A stretch of 64,000 nucleotides of DNA. Origin: Sphingomonas sp. H160509. Its GTDB lineage: Bacteria > Pseudomonadota > Alphaproteobacteria > Sphingomonadales > Sphingomonadaceae. A program made the position numbers and the translations under genes. Numbering within the stretch: position 1 is the first letter of the stretch; each line of letters starts with the position of its first letter. Positions 55,154 through 63,808 of this stretch are shown here, piece after piece. The stretch is taken from assembly GCF_024124765.2 (NCBI RefSeq), contig NZ_JAMXSR020000004.1, forward strand, positions 1 to 64,000, in the 5' to 3' direction. The notes under the pieces are model-generated. The model had not been told where the DNA came from. It did not search any database and was given only the letters and a program-made list of their open reading frames with translations.

Positions 55154-55481
55154 ATGGAACCCGCAAACCACGCTCCCATCCGCACTATAACCCGTACTGC
55201 GTGGTGGAAGCCGACCAAGCTTACTCTGTTGATGTGGGCGCTTGCCGGTTGGAACGGCCTTCTTTTGTGGCTCGCGCTAGCTGGGCCGCGTGGGGGGTTA
55301 TAACAGCGATGCGGCCGGTAATGGCATGGCCAGCATGTTTCGGTCGGTGTTCGTGGAACTCGGCGCCATCGTTGTCGCCGTGCTGGCGCTATTGTTCCTT
55401 GTGATCCGCGTTCGCGTCATCCGGATTGCGCTGCTGTGCGTGCTGGCGCTGGTCAGCCTCTTCGTAGTCGCGCTGCTGTAA
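55154..55481 (+). pseudogene. Small membrane protein with SDAAGNG motif (paralogue 2), single frameshift
   Basis: From ATG 55154 (MEPANHAPIRTITRTAWWKP) a first helix LTLLMWALAGWNGLLLWLAL runs to a GGGGGG run near 55293. Dropping one G continues into GGYNSDAAGNGMASMFRSVF and two more helices (LGAIVVAVLALLFLVI, LLCVLALVSLFVVALL). The corrected protein is ~108 aa and shares its external loop motif and topology with 36394-36648 and 56385-56891. The stop overlaps the ATG of the DUF2059-like gene (TAATG), so the two are coupled. Confidence 0.75.
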
Positions 55482-56170
55482 TGCGCGGACTGGCCATGTT
55501 TGCTGCTTCGGCGCTTGCATCGATGACGATAGGCACGGCTGCGGCACAGACCACGGCCAGCCGGATTAACGCCGGCACTGCACTTGCTCGACTAATCTAT
55601 CCACCCGAACTTGACGAGGCGGTGATGACGCTCACGTTCAATGCGGGTGTCGCACCGACCTATCATGCGGATCTCGACCTAACGCCGCTCGAGGCGGCGC
55701 ACCCTGGCCTGATCGACGCGATGGTAGCGGCCATGCGGGTAGAGTACCGGCGTGCTCGTACAGCCGCGCTGCCGACGCTATGGGCGCGTACAGGTGCGGT
55801 CTATGCACGACGGCTGGATGATGCTGAACTGCGCGAGGCGATCGCCTTTCACGCCAGCGATGGGGCGCGGCGCATCCGGGCGCTGGAGATCGCTGTTATA
55901 GCGAAAGCGCCGCCTGCTGATGCGGGGGGCGACGCGATCCAGCTGTATCCAGCGGACCCGACGCCCGTCGACGGGGTTGCGCAAGGCATGTTCAATGCAA
56001 CGCTTGCGGGCGAGAAACTCGCTGCGATTCAGGCAGAGGTGCGCGCGATTAATGACGACTGGAGTGGAAAGGCCGCGCCCCCCGCCGCAATAGTCGAGGC
56101 CGCGCTGGCGCGGGTCATGGTCAGGTTCGGCGCGGTGTATGCGCCCACGGCGCCAGCCACGTCGCGGTGA
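55481..56170 (+). CDS. DUF2059-like secreted protein
   Basis: 229 aa from ATG 55481. A signal peptide (AMFAASALASMTIGTAAAQ) is followed by an all-helical protein. LDDAELREAIAFHASDGARRI fits the DUF2059 pattern, where a helix containing FY/FH and a GxxL-like turn is conserved. Such proteins are periplasmic and uncharacterised. It overlaps the small membrane gene upstream by one base and probably works with it. Confidence 0.72.
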   Translation: MRGLAMFAASALASMTIGTAAAQTTASRINAGTALARLIYPPELDEAVMTLTFNAGVAPTYHADLDLTPLEAAHPGLIDAMVAAMRVEYRRARTAALPTLWARTGAVYARRLDDAELREAIAFHASDGARRIRALEIAVIAKAPPADAGGDAIQLYPADPTPVDGVAQGMFNATLAGEKLAAIQAEVRAINDDWSGKAAPPAAIVEAALARVMVRFGAVYAPTAPATSR

Positions 56171-56384
56171 TGAAAAGCGAGAACGCTCTCCGCCTCCTTA
56201 TCGACCATCTCGTCCGCTGTTTTTGCTCTCCTAAGGCCTGACAGTGGGCCGGCTAGAGGATGTTCGGAATCGTACGCTAAGCGCGATCGTCTCGATTGGG
56301 ATCAATTTCACGAAAGCCGGTGTTGTGCGCCGTACCGGCGAACGCGCTTTGGGTTTAAAATTTATCCTGGCGAACAGGCGTTCG

Positions 56385-56891
56385 CTACGGATGGCCGTGG
56401 ATGAGCGAGACTAGCATCAATAGCGCGAAAGCGTTGAGCCCAAGCAAGGTCACCATCACCAATCTGAACCACCGTTTGCGGATCAGCATGAATACAAGGG
56501 CGAGGATGCCGACGATGGACAGCGCGACATATTCGATCAGTGCCGTGAAGCCAGCACTCATGCCATTCCCAGCTGCATCGCCTCCCGCCGACGGGGATGA
56601 TAATTCCACCTCGAAGGCGAGGTAAATTAGCAGCAAATTGACAAGTAAAATGACGGCAAAAACCATCATCAACGGCGATGGCCACTGCCGCTCTAGTTGC
56701 GTTGTTGTACGTGGCGGGAGGGTGGTCTGTTGGGTTGCGGAAGTGCGAACCCGTTGCGCGCGATCGGCCATTTCCTCCCACCGCCCGGCCGAACTAAGCG
56801 CACGCATACGATCTTCGGATTGGATGGCAGTAGCAGCCTCTGCTCTTGCGGCTTGCGCGCGTTCCCGATATAATTTCGGATCGTCAGTCAT
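56385..56891 (-). CDS. Membrane protein with GDAAGNGMSAGF motif (paralogue 3)
   Basis: 168 aa. A cytoplasmic N-terminal helical region (PKLYRERAQAARAEAATAIQ, MRALSSAGRWEEMADRAQR) precedes a helix (LMMVFAVILLVNLLLIYLAF), an external loop SPSAGGDAAGNGMSAGF and two helices (LSIVGILALVFMLI, LVMVTLLGLNAFALLMLV). The membrane part matches the two shorter paralogues; the N-terminal extension is unique to this copy. The function is unknown. Confidence 0.75.
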   Translation of the reverse strand: MTDDPKLYRERAQAARAEAATAIQSEDRMRALSSAGRWEEMADRAQRVRTSATQQTTLPPRTTTQLERQWPSPLMMVFAVILLVNLLLIYLAFEVELSSPSAGGDAAGNGMSAGFTALIEYVALSIVGILALVFMLIRKRWFRLVMVTLLGLNAFALLMLVSLIHGHP

Positions 56892-57371
56892 GTCGCTCGT
56901 CTATCCCTTTCCCCATCACGCTGCCAGCAGTGCCGGCCGGCAGTAAGCGGATCCACCGCCCCCTGATGTCGTAGAAGGAACGCCGTTCGCAGCGCGGCGT
57001 GTGTTAGCTTCGATTCTCGAAATTCGATCCCCTTTTGAGAAGGTCGGCCACGATTCCGTAATACGAGGCAGCACGTGGCGATTGGTCATCTGATGACGAT
57101 CAGATTACGCTCCAGCAGGGTAAGACGCCAGGGAAGTCGGGCTATGTGGATTACACCGGGTGATGGGTCTCCACCAAGGGCGGCGATCTAACAGTCATTC
57201 GTGAGTGGTAGCCAAAGCTGTTTTAGCGCGGAAGAACTCAGTGCTGTCGTTCTTCCAGCGAGGTTTTTCGTGATAGCGTGAGCGCGTAATATTGAGCTCC
57301 GTTCCGCAATGACAGAACGTATCGCGGCGGGTATCGACCTGTTTGGCAACCGGCATTTGACGAGGGGCATA
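56892..57371. other. Upstream region of the HscC operon
   Basis: Holds a 31-bp palindrome copy at 57012-57042. No gene was recognised; the promoter of the rightward operon is expected near 57150-57360. Confidence 0.5.
57012..57042. repeat. 31-bp interspersed palindrome, diverged copy
   Basis: GATTCTCGAAATT, CGATCC, CCTTTTGAGAAGG. Same layout as 28694 with changed outer bases. Confidence 0.62.
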
Positions 57372-58052
57372 ATGTTCGCATTGTTGAAGGACATGATCGC
57401 AGCGGTACGCGAGGGGGCCAGCGAAGGGCTTGCGGAAGCTCGAGAGGAAATCGACGCGGAAAAGGCCTCCAAAACGCTGGATGTTACGGAGCGCTTATCC
57501 GCGTTAAAAACGCGTCTCGCTCTTGCTCCGCCGATGGAGCGGATCGTGACCGCGTTCGCCGCTCCGTATCGCGAAACGTTCCTCGGCGAACTTGCCGCTG
57601 CAGCTACCGAGACGCGTCCGCCAATCCACCTTCTGTGCATGGATCTTCCACCAAAAGAGCTTAACTATTGGAAGACCCTTATCGCGCGCGATTTTGACGT
57701 GGAGGACGCCGAGAGCGCTGAAGTGCTGACGCGGGCACTGCTTGAGAAGGCTCGTAATGCTCCAGAGGAACAATCCGCGGTCTCGCTTGTCCGAGCGTGC
57801 CATGTTGCAGCCGGTGCCGCTGGTCTGGGATATACCGATGCCGATCAAGCGTTGATTTGGGCCGCACCTGCCATTTCTATCGCAGCAGCGCGCTTCGCGT
57901 CTTGGAACGCGTACGGACAGGCGTTCCTGCATAGTGAGTGCGACGCTGCAGGCAGTAACGTGCTCGGCCGCAAGGTGTTAGCACGCACGGTCCAGCGACT
58001 GGTGGACGATCCGATAAGCCCTTGGCGAACGCTGACATGGCCCGCTGCATGA
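57372..58052 (+). CDS. DUF1266 protein (HscC cluster, first copy)
   Basis: 226 aa. ATG 57372 was chosen because GAGGGG lies just upstream; an in-frame ATG at 57309 is possible. The protein is helical, with the DUF1266 features of an Ala-rich core (SLVRACHVAAGAAGLGYTDADQAL), WNAYGQAFLHSE and a final DPISPWRTLTW. In E. coli, DUF1266 proteins (YbeR, YbeU) are encoded beside hscC and its J-partners, and the same association is seen here. It is probably a client or adaptor of the HscC chaperone, by inference from context. Confidence 0.78.
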   Translation: MFALLKDMIAAVREGASEGLAEAREEIDAEKASKTLDVTERLSALKTRLALAPPMERIVTAFAAPYRETFLGELAAAATETRPPIHLLCMDLPPKELNYWKTLIARDFDVEDAESAEVLTRALLEKARNAPEEQSAVSLVRACHVAAGAAGLGYTDADQALIWAAPAISIAAARFASWNAYGQAFLHSECDAAGSNVLGRKVLARTVQRLVDDPISPWRTLTWPAA

Positions 58053-58077
58053 CGATCGAACAGAAGGCACGCCGTCT

Positions 58078-59781
58078 ATGATCCTTGGCATCGATCTCGG
58101 CACAACCAATTCGCTGGCGGCGATCTGGCGCGACGGCGTGGAGCTGGTTCCGAACGCACTAGGTAGCGTGCTGACGCCATCGGTGGTCAGTCTCGACAAG
58201 ACGGGTGAGATCGTGGTCGGCGCGGCCGCGCGCGAGCGGCTGACGAGCCATCCAGAGATGACCGCGGCTGCGTTCAAGCGCTATATGGGGACGTCGCGCC
58301 GCATCCCGCTCGGCACGCGGTCGTTCCACGCGGAGGAATTGTCGTCCTTCATCATTCGCTCGCTACATGCGGATGCGGAAGCGTTGCTAGGGGAGCCGAT
58401 CAACGAGGCCGTCATCACGGTGCCGGCTTATTTCAGCGATGCGCAGCGTCGGGCCACGCGGTCAGCGGGTGAGCTTGCCGGACTGAAGGTCGAGCGGGTC
58501 CTGAACGAGCCGACCGCTGCTGCGCTTGCCTATGGCTTGGCAGAGCGTGACACTGCCGATGGACCGGTGCTGGTCTTTGACCTGGGCGGGGGCACATTTG
58601 ATGTGTCCGTCCTGGAAATGAACGACGGCATCGTCGAGGTCCGTGCCACGGCGGGCGACAACTTTCTCGGCGGCGAGGACTTCGACGATGTGGTGGCCGC
58701 ATGGTTCGCCGGGGCGGTTGGTATGGCGATGCCCGATGGGCTGAGGCCGGAAGGCCAAATGCCCACGGCCCGCCTGCGTCGCGCGGCGGAGGCGGCACGC
58801 CGCGTGCTAAGCGGCGCGCCGGTCGCCAGCATGTCACTCACGTTGCCCGACGGAACGACGCGTGAGGCGGAACTAACAACTGAGATCTTCGCGCGCGTCG
58901 CGGAGCCGTTGCTCGAACGGCTGCGCACGCCGATCGCGCGGGCGCTGTCGGACAGTCGCATCCGACCCGAGGAATTGTCCCACGTCGTGTTGGCAGGCGG
59001 CGCAACCCGGATGCCCATTGTGCGGCGCGAGGCGGCTCGACTGTTTGGACGCCTGCCGCTGCAACGGCTTGACCCCGACGAGGTGGTCGGGCGCGGTGCC
59101 GGCGTGCAGGCGGGACTGAAGATGCGGTCTGCTGCGCTATCAGACATCGTGTTGACCGACGTCGCGCCCTACACGCTTGGCATCGAGGTGAACGAGGGGC
59201 GACCCGGCGCGTCGTCTCTGGGACGGATGCTGCCAGTGATCGAGCGCAACACCGTCGTGCCGGTCAGCCGGATGCGATCGGTGGTGCCAGGGCGCGACTT
59301 CCAGCGCGAGGTGGAGGTCCGCATCTTCCAAGGCGAGGCGCGGTTGGTACGCGACAATATTCCGCTCGGCAGTTTCGAGCTGGCGCTGTCGCCCCGGCGT
59401 ATTGCCGACCAGTCGATCGAGGTGCGCTTCACTTACGACGTCAACGGCATCCTTGAGGTGAGCGCTAAGGCGGAAGCCGACGGTGCGTCCGAGCGCATCG
59501 TCATCCAACACGGACCGGACACGGCCACACCGGAGGAGGCGGAAAGTCGGCTGGCGGCGTTAGCCGCACTGAAGATCCACCCCCGTGAGCAGGCGGTCAA
59601 CCGGCTGCTGCTGGCGCGCGGCGAACGGGTTTTTGAGGAACGGCTCGGCAGCGACCGTGACCAGTTGGGCGCCATGCTCGGCCGGTTCGAGGCAGCGATC
59701 GAAACGCAGGAACCTGCAAATATCGAACAGGTCGGGACCGAACTTGCTCGCCTGCTTCACGAGCTGGAAGCATACCGATGA
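58078..59781 (+). CDS. hscC: HscC-type Hsp70 chaperone
   Basis: 567 aa. The ATPase domain is complete: GIDLGTTNSLAAIW at residues 4-17, ITVPAYFSDAQRRATRSAGELAG, NEPTAAALAYGLAE, FDLGGGTFDVSVLEM and VVLAGGATRMPIVR. The substrate domain follows (APYTLGIEVNEG, RDNIPLGSFEL), but the helical lid is short and there is no EEVD-like tail. DnaK is ~640 aa, whereas E. coli HscC is about the length seen here. Its stop overlaps the start of the J-like gene (ATGA). HscC forms are specialised Hsp70s with their own J-proteins. Confidence 0.92.
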   Translation: MILGIDLGTTNSLAAIWRDGVELVPNALGSVLTPSVVSLDKTGEIVVGAAARERLTSHPEMTAAAFKRYMGTSRRIPLGTRSFHAEELSSFIIRSLHADAEALLGEPINEAVITVPAYFSDAQRRATRSAGELAGLKVERVLNEPTAAALAYGLAERDTADGPVLVFDLGGGTFDVSVLEMNDGIVEVRATAGDNFLGGEDFDDVVAAWFAGAVGMAMPDGLRPEGQMPTARLRRAAEAARRVLSGAPVASMSLTLPDGTTREAELTTEIFARVAEPLLERLRTPIARALSDSRIRPEELSHVVLAGGATRMPIVRREAARLFGRLPLQRLDPDEVVGRGAGVQAGLKMRSAALSDIVLTDVAPYTLGIEVNEGRPGASSLGRMLPVIERNTVVPVSRMRSVVPGRDFQREVEVRIFQGEARLVRDNIPLGSFELALSPRRIADQSIEVRFTYDVNGILEVSAKAEADGASERIVIQHGPDTATPEEAESRLAALAALKIHPREQAVNRLLLARGERVFEERLGSDRDQLGAMLGRFEAAIETQEPANIEQVGTELARLLHELEAYR

Positions 59782-61016
59782 GCAACATGCCAACACCGGA
59801 AGACTGGGTCTGCCTCGGGATCGCGCCGACCGACGCGGCTGACGTTGTTCGTCGAGCCTATCGCGAGCGATTGAAAACGACCGGACCGGAGGTGGATCCG
59901 GAAGGCTTCCAGCGCCTGCGTGCTGCCTATGAGGCTGCCTTGCAAGCCTGCCGTTCGACACCCGCGCCTATTATTCAAAGCGCGGTGGATGCGGATGAAT
60001 TCATTGCCGCGCTCGCCGCACGCCGTACCGCGGGTGACGAAACGGGCGCAATCGCATTAGTTGATGACACCCGCGCATCGTACCCGCCCGGATCTGCCGC
60101 CAGCGAGGTAATCGAGGGCGCTTTGCTGGACCACGTCGCGCTTGAACGGACGCTCTCTCCTTCCCTGTTCTTGCATCTCGTCCGCCTGTTCGATTGGCGC
60201 GACACGCAAGGCTACGCAGCGCGGCGTGATCCCGAGCATCATGCGATGGTGCTCGATCGAATTGCGGCGGAGGACTTCTTTGCCGCCTTTTCCGCCTATG
60301 CGCGGGTGCCGGAGGGACAGCTCGAGGCACTGGTGCTCGCGCCTTATGGAGAGGCACTGGAACGGCTGACCAGAGACGGGATCGGCCCCGAGCAACGCGC
60401 CGAGATCCGTGGCATCTTCGATCAGTTCCTCTCGCACGGTGGGTTGCTGATCAGGCGGCTGGACGGAGGGACGCTCGCGCTGCTGCGGCAGGCGGTCGAA
60501 GGCCCGCCGCTTCTCGGTGAGCCTGTCACCACGTCGAGCCAGGCGGCGGTGTCACCGCCGGTCGGTACGGTAACACCCATCATCCCGACCCTTTCCGGCA
60601 AGACGAAGTGGAAGATACGCGCCGCCACGGTTGCGCTCGTCGGCGCGGTCGTTCTCGGCAAAGTCTTCTACAAGTCAGATCGTCCTACGTATGGCGGTAC
60701 CGACACCGCGCTGTCGGCAAGCGTCGCGCTCCCGCTGCTTAAGGATCCCAAGGTGAGGTGGGTCGACATGGTGCAGGAGCCGGACGGTGTCCGCGTCGAC
60801 TGGGCGCCGGTCATGCGGATGCGACATGCGATCCAAGACCTGCGCGTAGGCTACAACGACGAGAAGCCGAACACCGTCTTTCCGCTACCGCAGTTCGACG
60901 CGCCGATCGGCTTCGTCGCGCCGCCCAGCATCACCGCGATTTCGATGCGCATACGCACCAGTGACGGCGTGTGGTCGGAGATCCGCCGCTATCCCGTACC
61001 GCAGGAGAAGAAGTGA
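59778..61016 (+). CDS. J-domain-like membrane protein (DjlB/DjlC-like), HPD motif absent
   Basis: 412 aa. The N-terminal ~55 residues look like a J-domain (LGIAPTDAADVVRRAYRERL, then FQRLRAAYEAALQA), but the HPD loop reads TTGPEVDPEG. A helical domain follows, then a Pro-rich linker and a single membrane helix around residues 278-296 (RAATVALVGAVVLGKVFY), and a C-terminal external domain of ~100 residues. E. coli DjlB and DjlC likewise join a J-domain to a membrane helix and work with HscC. Without HPD it may not stimulate ATP hydrolysis in the usual way. It overlaps both neighbours. Confidence 0.8.
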   Translation: MSNMPTPEDWVCLGIAPTDAADVVRRAYRERLKTTGPEVDPEGFQRLRAAYEAALQACRSTPAPIIQSAVDADEFIAALAARRTAGDETGAIALVDDTRASYPPGSAASEVIEGALLDHVALERTLSPSLFLHLVRLFDWRDTQGYAARRDPEHHAMVLDRIAAEDFFAAFSAYARVPEGQLEALVLAPYGEALERLTRDGIGPEQRAEIRGIFDQFLSHGGLLIRRLDGGTLALLRQAVEGPPLLGEPVTTSSQAAVSPPVGTVTPIIPTLSGKTKWKIRAATVALVGAVVLGKVFYKSDRPTYGGTDTALSASVALPLLKDPKVRWVDMVQEPDGVRVDWAPVMRMRHAIQDLRVGYNDEKPNTVFPLPQFDAPIGFVAPPSITAISMRIRTSDGVWSEIRRYPVPQEKK

Positions 61017-61766
61017 TGGCGGACATCGCGGTGTTCGGCGCCAAGCGCCCGTTTGCATCGGTTGAGCAGCGCTGGGCCTACGCCGTCGGGGCCCCTTATC
61101 ATGTCGGCCATGGTCACCCGGTCGACGGGCTCCCTGAGGCAGTCGAAGCCGATGGCGAGCGCGCCATGCTTGCGCGCGATTGGGGGAATTGATGACCGAG
61201 CGTCGCTGATCGAAGCGATGAATCATTTGGGCAGCGAAGGGCACCGCCATCGTCTGGCGTTGAAGCTGCGCTATTATGCGATGATCTGGCGCCCCGCGGT
61301 TGCCTCGATGCGCGAGGAACTACGCGCCACCATTCGTGAGGGGGGCGACGAGGCAGAGGAAGCAACGGCCAATCTATGGCGGCTCGATGCAGTCCAGGCC
61401 GATCTGCAGGGTATCCGATCATCGTCGTTGCTGGCGTTCGACGCCGCACGCGGGATCATGCTGGCGCGCGACGGTCTTATGCTTGGCTGGCTCGAGGAGG
61501 ACGAGGCATGGGCGTACATACTCGATGTCGCTCGCGATGTTCGCCGTAGCTATGCGTCCTGGACGGCATTTGGCGACGACTTTGTACTGTCGCGCAACGT
61601 GTGGGCGGGTAACGGCGATCCGGACGTCTTCGACACGGTAGTGGCGCTGCTCGGCCGTAATGCGGCTAGTCCATGGCGGACCCTGGCTTGGGACGCAGGC
61701 TATCTGTCCGTTCCGGCGCCAGTGCGTACCGGTGCCGATCTGGTCTGGACGCTGGAGCGGCGCTGA
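61016..61766 (+). pseudogene. DUF1266 protein (HscC cluster, second copy), single frameshift
   Basis: ATG 61016 shares a base with the preceding TGA. It reads MADIAVFGAKRPFASVEQRW to MLARDWG, then fails. Dropping one G from GGGGG near 61185 continues with IDDRASLIEAMNHLGSEGHR, the typical DUF1266 start motif, and on through AWAYILDVARDVRRSYASWTAFGDDFVLSRN to SPWRTLAWDAGYL. It shares the SPWRTLxW ending with the first copy. The corrected protein is ~249 aa. The break is one extra base and may not be real. Confidence 0.82.
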
Positions 61767-62911
61767 TGCGAAGCGCTGCGCAACTGTCCTTGGCGCTTCG
61801 TTGCGCGCTAGCCTTCCCTGCCGCTGTCGCGGCGCAGGCTTTGGCGCGCCCGGCCTTTCCGCCAGGCATCCAGCCGCTTTACCGCGAGATCGGAGACTGG
61901 ATAATTGTCTGTGACAACACGCGTCAGTGTGTCGCCAAATACCTTCTTGGCGATCATGACGGCGACACCAATCCGTATGACGAGGATGCCGGGATTGTAA
62001 TCGCCCGCGGGGCTGGGCCGGCTGGAGACCTAACTGTCGACGTCACGGCGGGTTCGAGCTTCGACCCGAACACCATTCGGATCGACGATGCTATGCCGCG
62101 GCGTCGACCAAAATGGGAAAGGTTCGACGAGAACCGCGGCGCGAGTATTGATGACGTCGATGCGCTGTCGTTCGTCCGCGAAATGCGCGATGCCAAAACG
62201 GTATCTTGGTCAGGAAAAAGCCGCGGCTCGCGCGTACCGCTTCGCGGGCTGGCTGCGGTCCTGATCGCGATGGATGAGGCGCAAGGCCGCATCGGCAACG
62301 TCAGCGCGTTGGGACGCCCCGGCCCCCGCTCCGCTACAACCACGCCCGCGCCTATTCTACCACCGACGGTGACCCAGGGGCCGAAGCCGAGTCCCTTGGC
62401 GAAACCCGACGCGCTCGCCCGAAGCGTGCGTCGGCTGCAGGGGCCTGTACTAGCCGCCCATGATTGCGACCGGGAGGCTGGCGTCGGCGACAGCGCTGAT
62501 CCGCTCGATGCATCCAGTGCAATCGTCCTGCTGGGCTGCGGTCGGTTCGCGTACCAGACCTCGGTGCTCGCTTTCATCGTGCCGCGTGCTGATCCGGGCA
62601 AAGCTAGGCTGCTGATGCTGCCGGATCCCCTGCCCTCTGCCCCGCAAGATTCCGAGAGTCGCGGCGAATATGTCGAGGGCAGCTATGACGCCGCCAATCG
62701 CGTCTTTGGTCAATATGCGAAGGGGCGCGGCATGGCCGATTGTGGGTCAGCGCAGGAATGGACCTATGACGGCGCTAATTTCCACCTATCGTCTTACACG
62801 CTCCAGCAGCGGTGCGGCGGCGGGTCTGGCGATTGGCCAACGCTGTTTCGCACCCGCATGCAGCCTTCCTTCAGGAACCTTAAATCTGGCAGTACGCCTT
62901 CAGCTAGATAG
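61766..62911 (+). CDS. DUF1176 secreted protein
   Basis: 381 aa from ATG 61766, which overlaps the previous stop by one base. A signal peptide (LSLALRCALAFPAAVAAQALA) is followed by the DUF1176 opening (YREIGDWIIVCDNTRQCVAKYL) and closing features (GSAQEWTYDGANFHLSSYTLQ, CGGGSGDWPTLFRTR). Paired Cys suggest disulphides in the periplasm. It is the last gene of the HscC operon. DUF1176 is uncharacterised, and its presence here is not part of the E. coli arrangement. Confidence 0.82.
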   Translation: MRSAAQLSLALRCALAFPAAVAAQALARPAFPPGIQPLYREIGDWIIVCDNTRQCVAKYLLGDHDGDTNPYDEDAGIVIARGAGPAGDLTVDVTAGSSFDPNTIRIDDAMPRRRPKWERFDENRGASIDDVDALSFVREMRDAKTVSWSGKSRGSRVPLRGLAAVLIAMDEAQGRIGNVSALGRPGPRSATTTPAPILPPTVTQGPKPSPLAKPDALARSVRRLQGPVLAAHDCDREAGVGDSADPLDASSAIVLLGCGRFAYQTSVLAFIVPRADPGKARLLMLPDPLPSAPQDSESRGEYVEGSYDAANRVFGQYAKGRGMADCGSAQEWTYDGANFHLSSYTLQQRCGGGSGDWPTLFRTRMQPSFRNLKSGSTPSAR

Positions 62912-62995
62912 TATGCACAAGACCATCTTCTGCCGATTCAAAGCTCCAAGCTCGTAGTCGATCGGTTCGGTGCAGGCTTGCGATCCTGTCGCTCG

Positions 62996-63808
62996 TCATG
63001 CCTGGCTGACATCGGTATTAGTGACGATCGTTCGCCGCCAAATCGGCGAAGCCGGGATGCCGCATCGACGCCGGACCGTATGCCAGCGGCCGTCGGTCTT
63101 CGTCTGCAGGGTAACCCAGAACGGCGCCGTAGCCCCCAACGTTTGCCGGATCACAACGCGTCCCGCCCCACAGACAAGTGCATCGAGCGCCGCTTCGAGC
63201 TCAGGCGGCAGTCCCTGCTCCGGACGATGCAGATCGATAGGGTCCAGATCCCATCCTGCCCCCCAGCAATGGATCGTGCCCTTCTCCAATGCCAGCGACA
63301 GCTCGAACGACAGCCCCGGTTGAACGAGAAACGTACAGGGCACCTCAAGTGGCACATCGCTGCGCCACGAAGGGTCGAGTGCATGTCTTCGCGCAAACTG
63401 CTCCAGCGAGGCCCGCGTGGCAGATTGATAGCTTGCCCAGGTCCGCCTGCCATCCGCCCACACCCGCTGCGGGGTGAGAGCAGGCGGGATTGGTGACGAT
63501 ACCGGCCAGGCGAGGATTTGTACCTTCCCCTGTAAAAACTCGTCATCGTTGATGAGCCCACGCTCGCGCATTTCCGCGAGCCCATGGATCTCGTCAACGA
63601 TGGAACGCTTCGGGACGGGTGGCGTCAAGGCAGGTCGCTTCGATGGTTTCCCTTCCTTCCGATTAGAAAGACACAAGACCAGCGCTACCGCGATAGGACC
63701 TGTACACAGGCCAAGACTCATCCAAAGCGCAGGCGAACGTCCCTTGAAGGATGCGATTACTCCGCCGACGCCGGCGCTGATGAGCATTGAAACGATCAAA
63801 AGGTTCAT
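62996..63808 (-). CDS. Membrane protein with SHOCT domain
   Basis: 270 aa from ATG 63808 (MNLLIVSMLISAGVGGVIAS), overlapping the upstream stop (ATGA). Two N-terminal helices are followed by a short SHOCT domain (SIVDEIHGLAEMRERGLINDDEFLQGKVQIL) and a C-terminal ~160-residue beta-rich domain (CTFLVQPGLSFELSLALEKG, GRVVIRQTLGATAPFWVTLQT). SHOCT segments mediate oligomerisation at membranes. It converges on the HscC operon. Confidence 0.75.
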   Translation of the reverse strand: MNLLIVSMLISAGVGGVIASFKGRSPALWMSLGLCTGPIAVALVLCLSNRKEGKPSKRPALTPPVPKRSIVDEIHGLAEMRERGLINDDEFLQGKVQILAWPVSSPIPPALTPQRVWADGRRTWASYQSATRASLEQFARRHALDPSWRSDVPLEVPCTFLVQPGLSFELSLALEKGTIHCWGAGWDLDPIDLHRPEQGLPPELEAALDALVCGAGRVVIRQTLGATAPFWVTLQTKTDGRWHTVRRRCGIPASPIWRRTIVTNTDVSQA

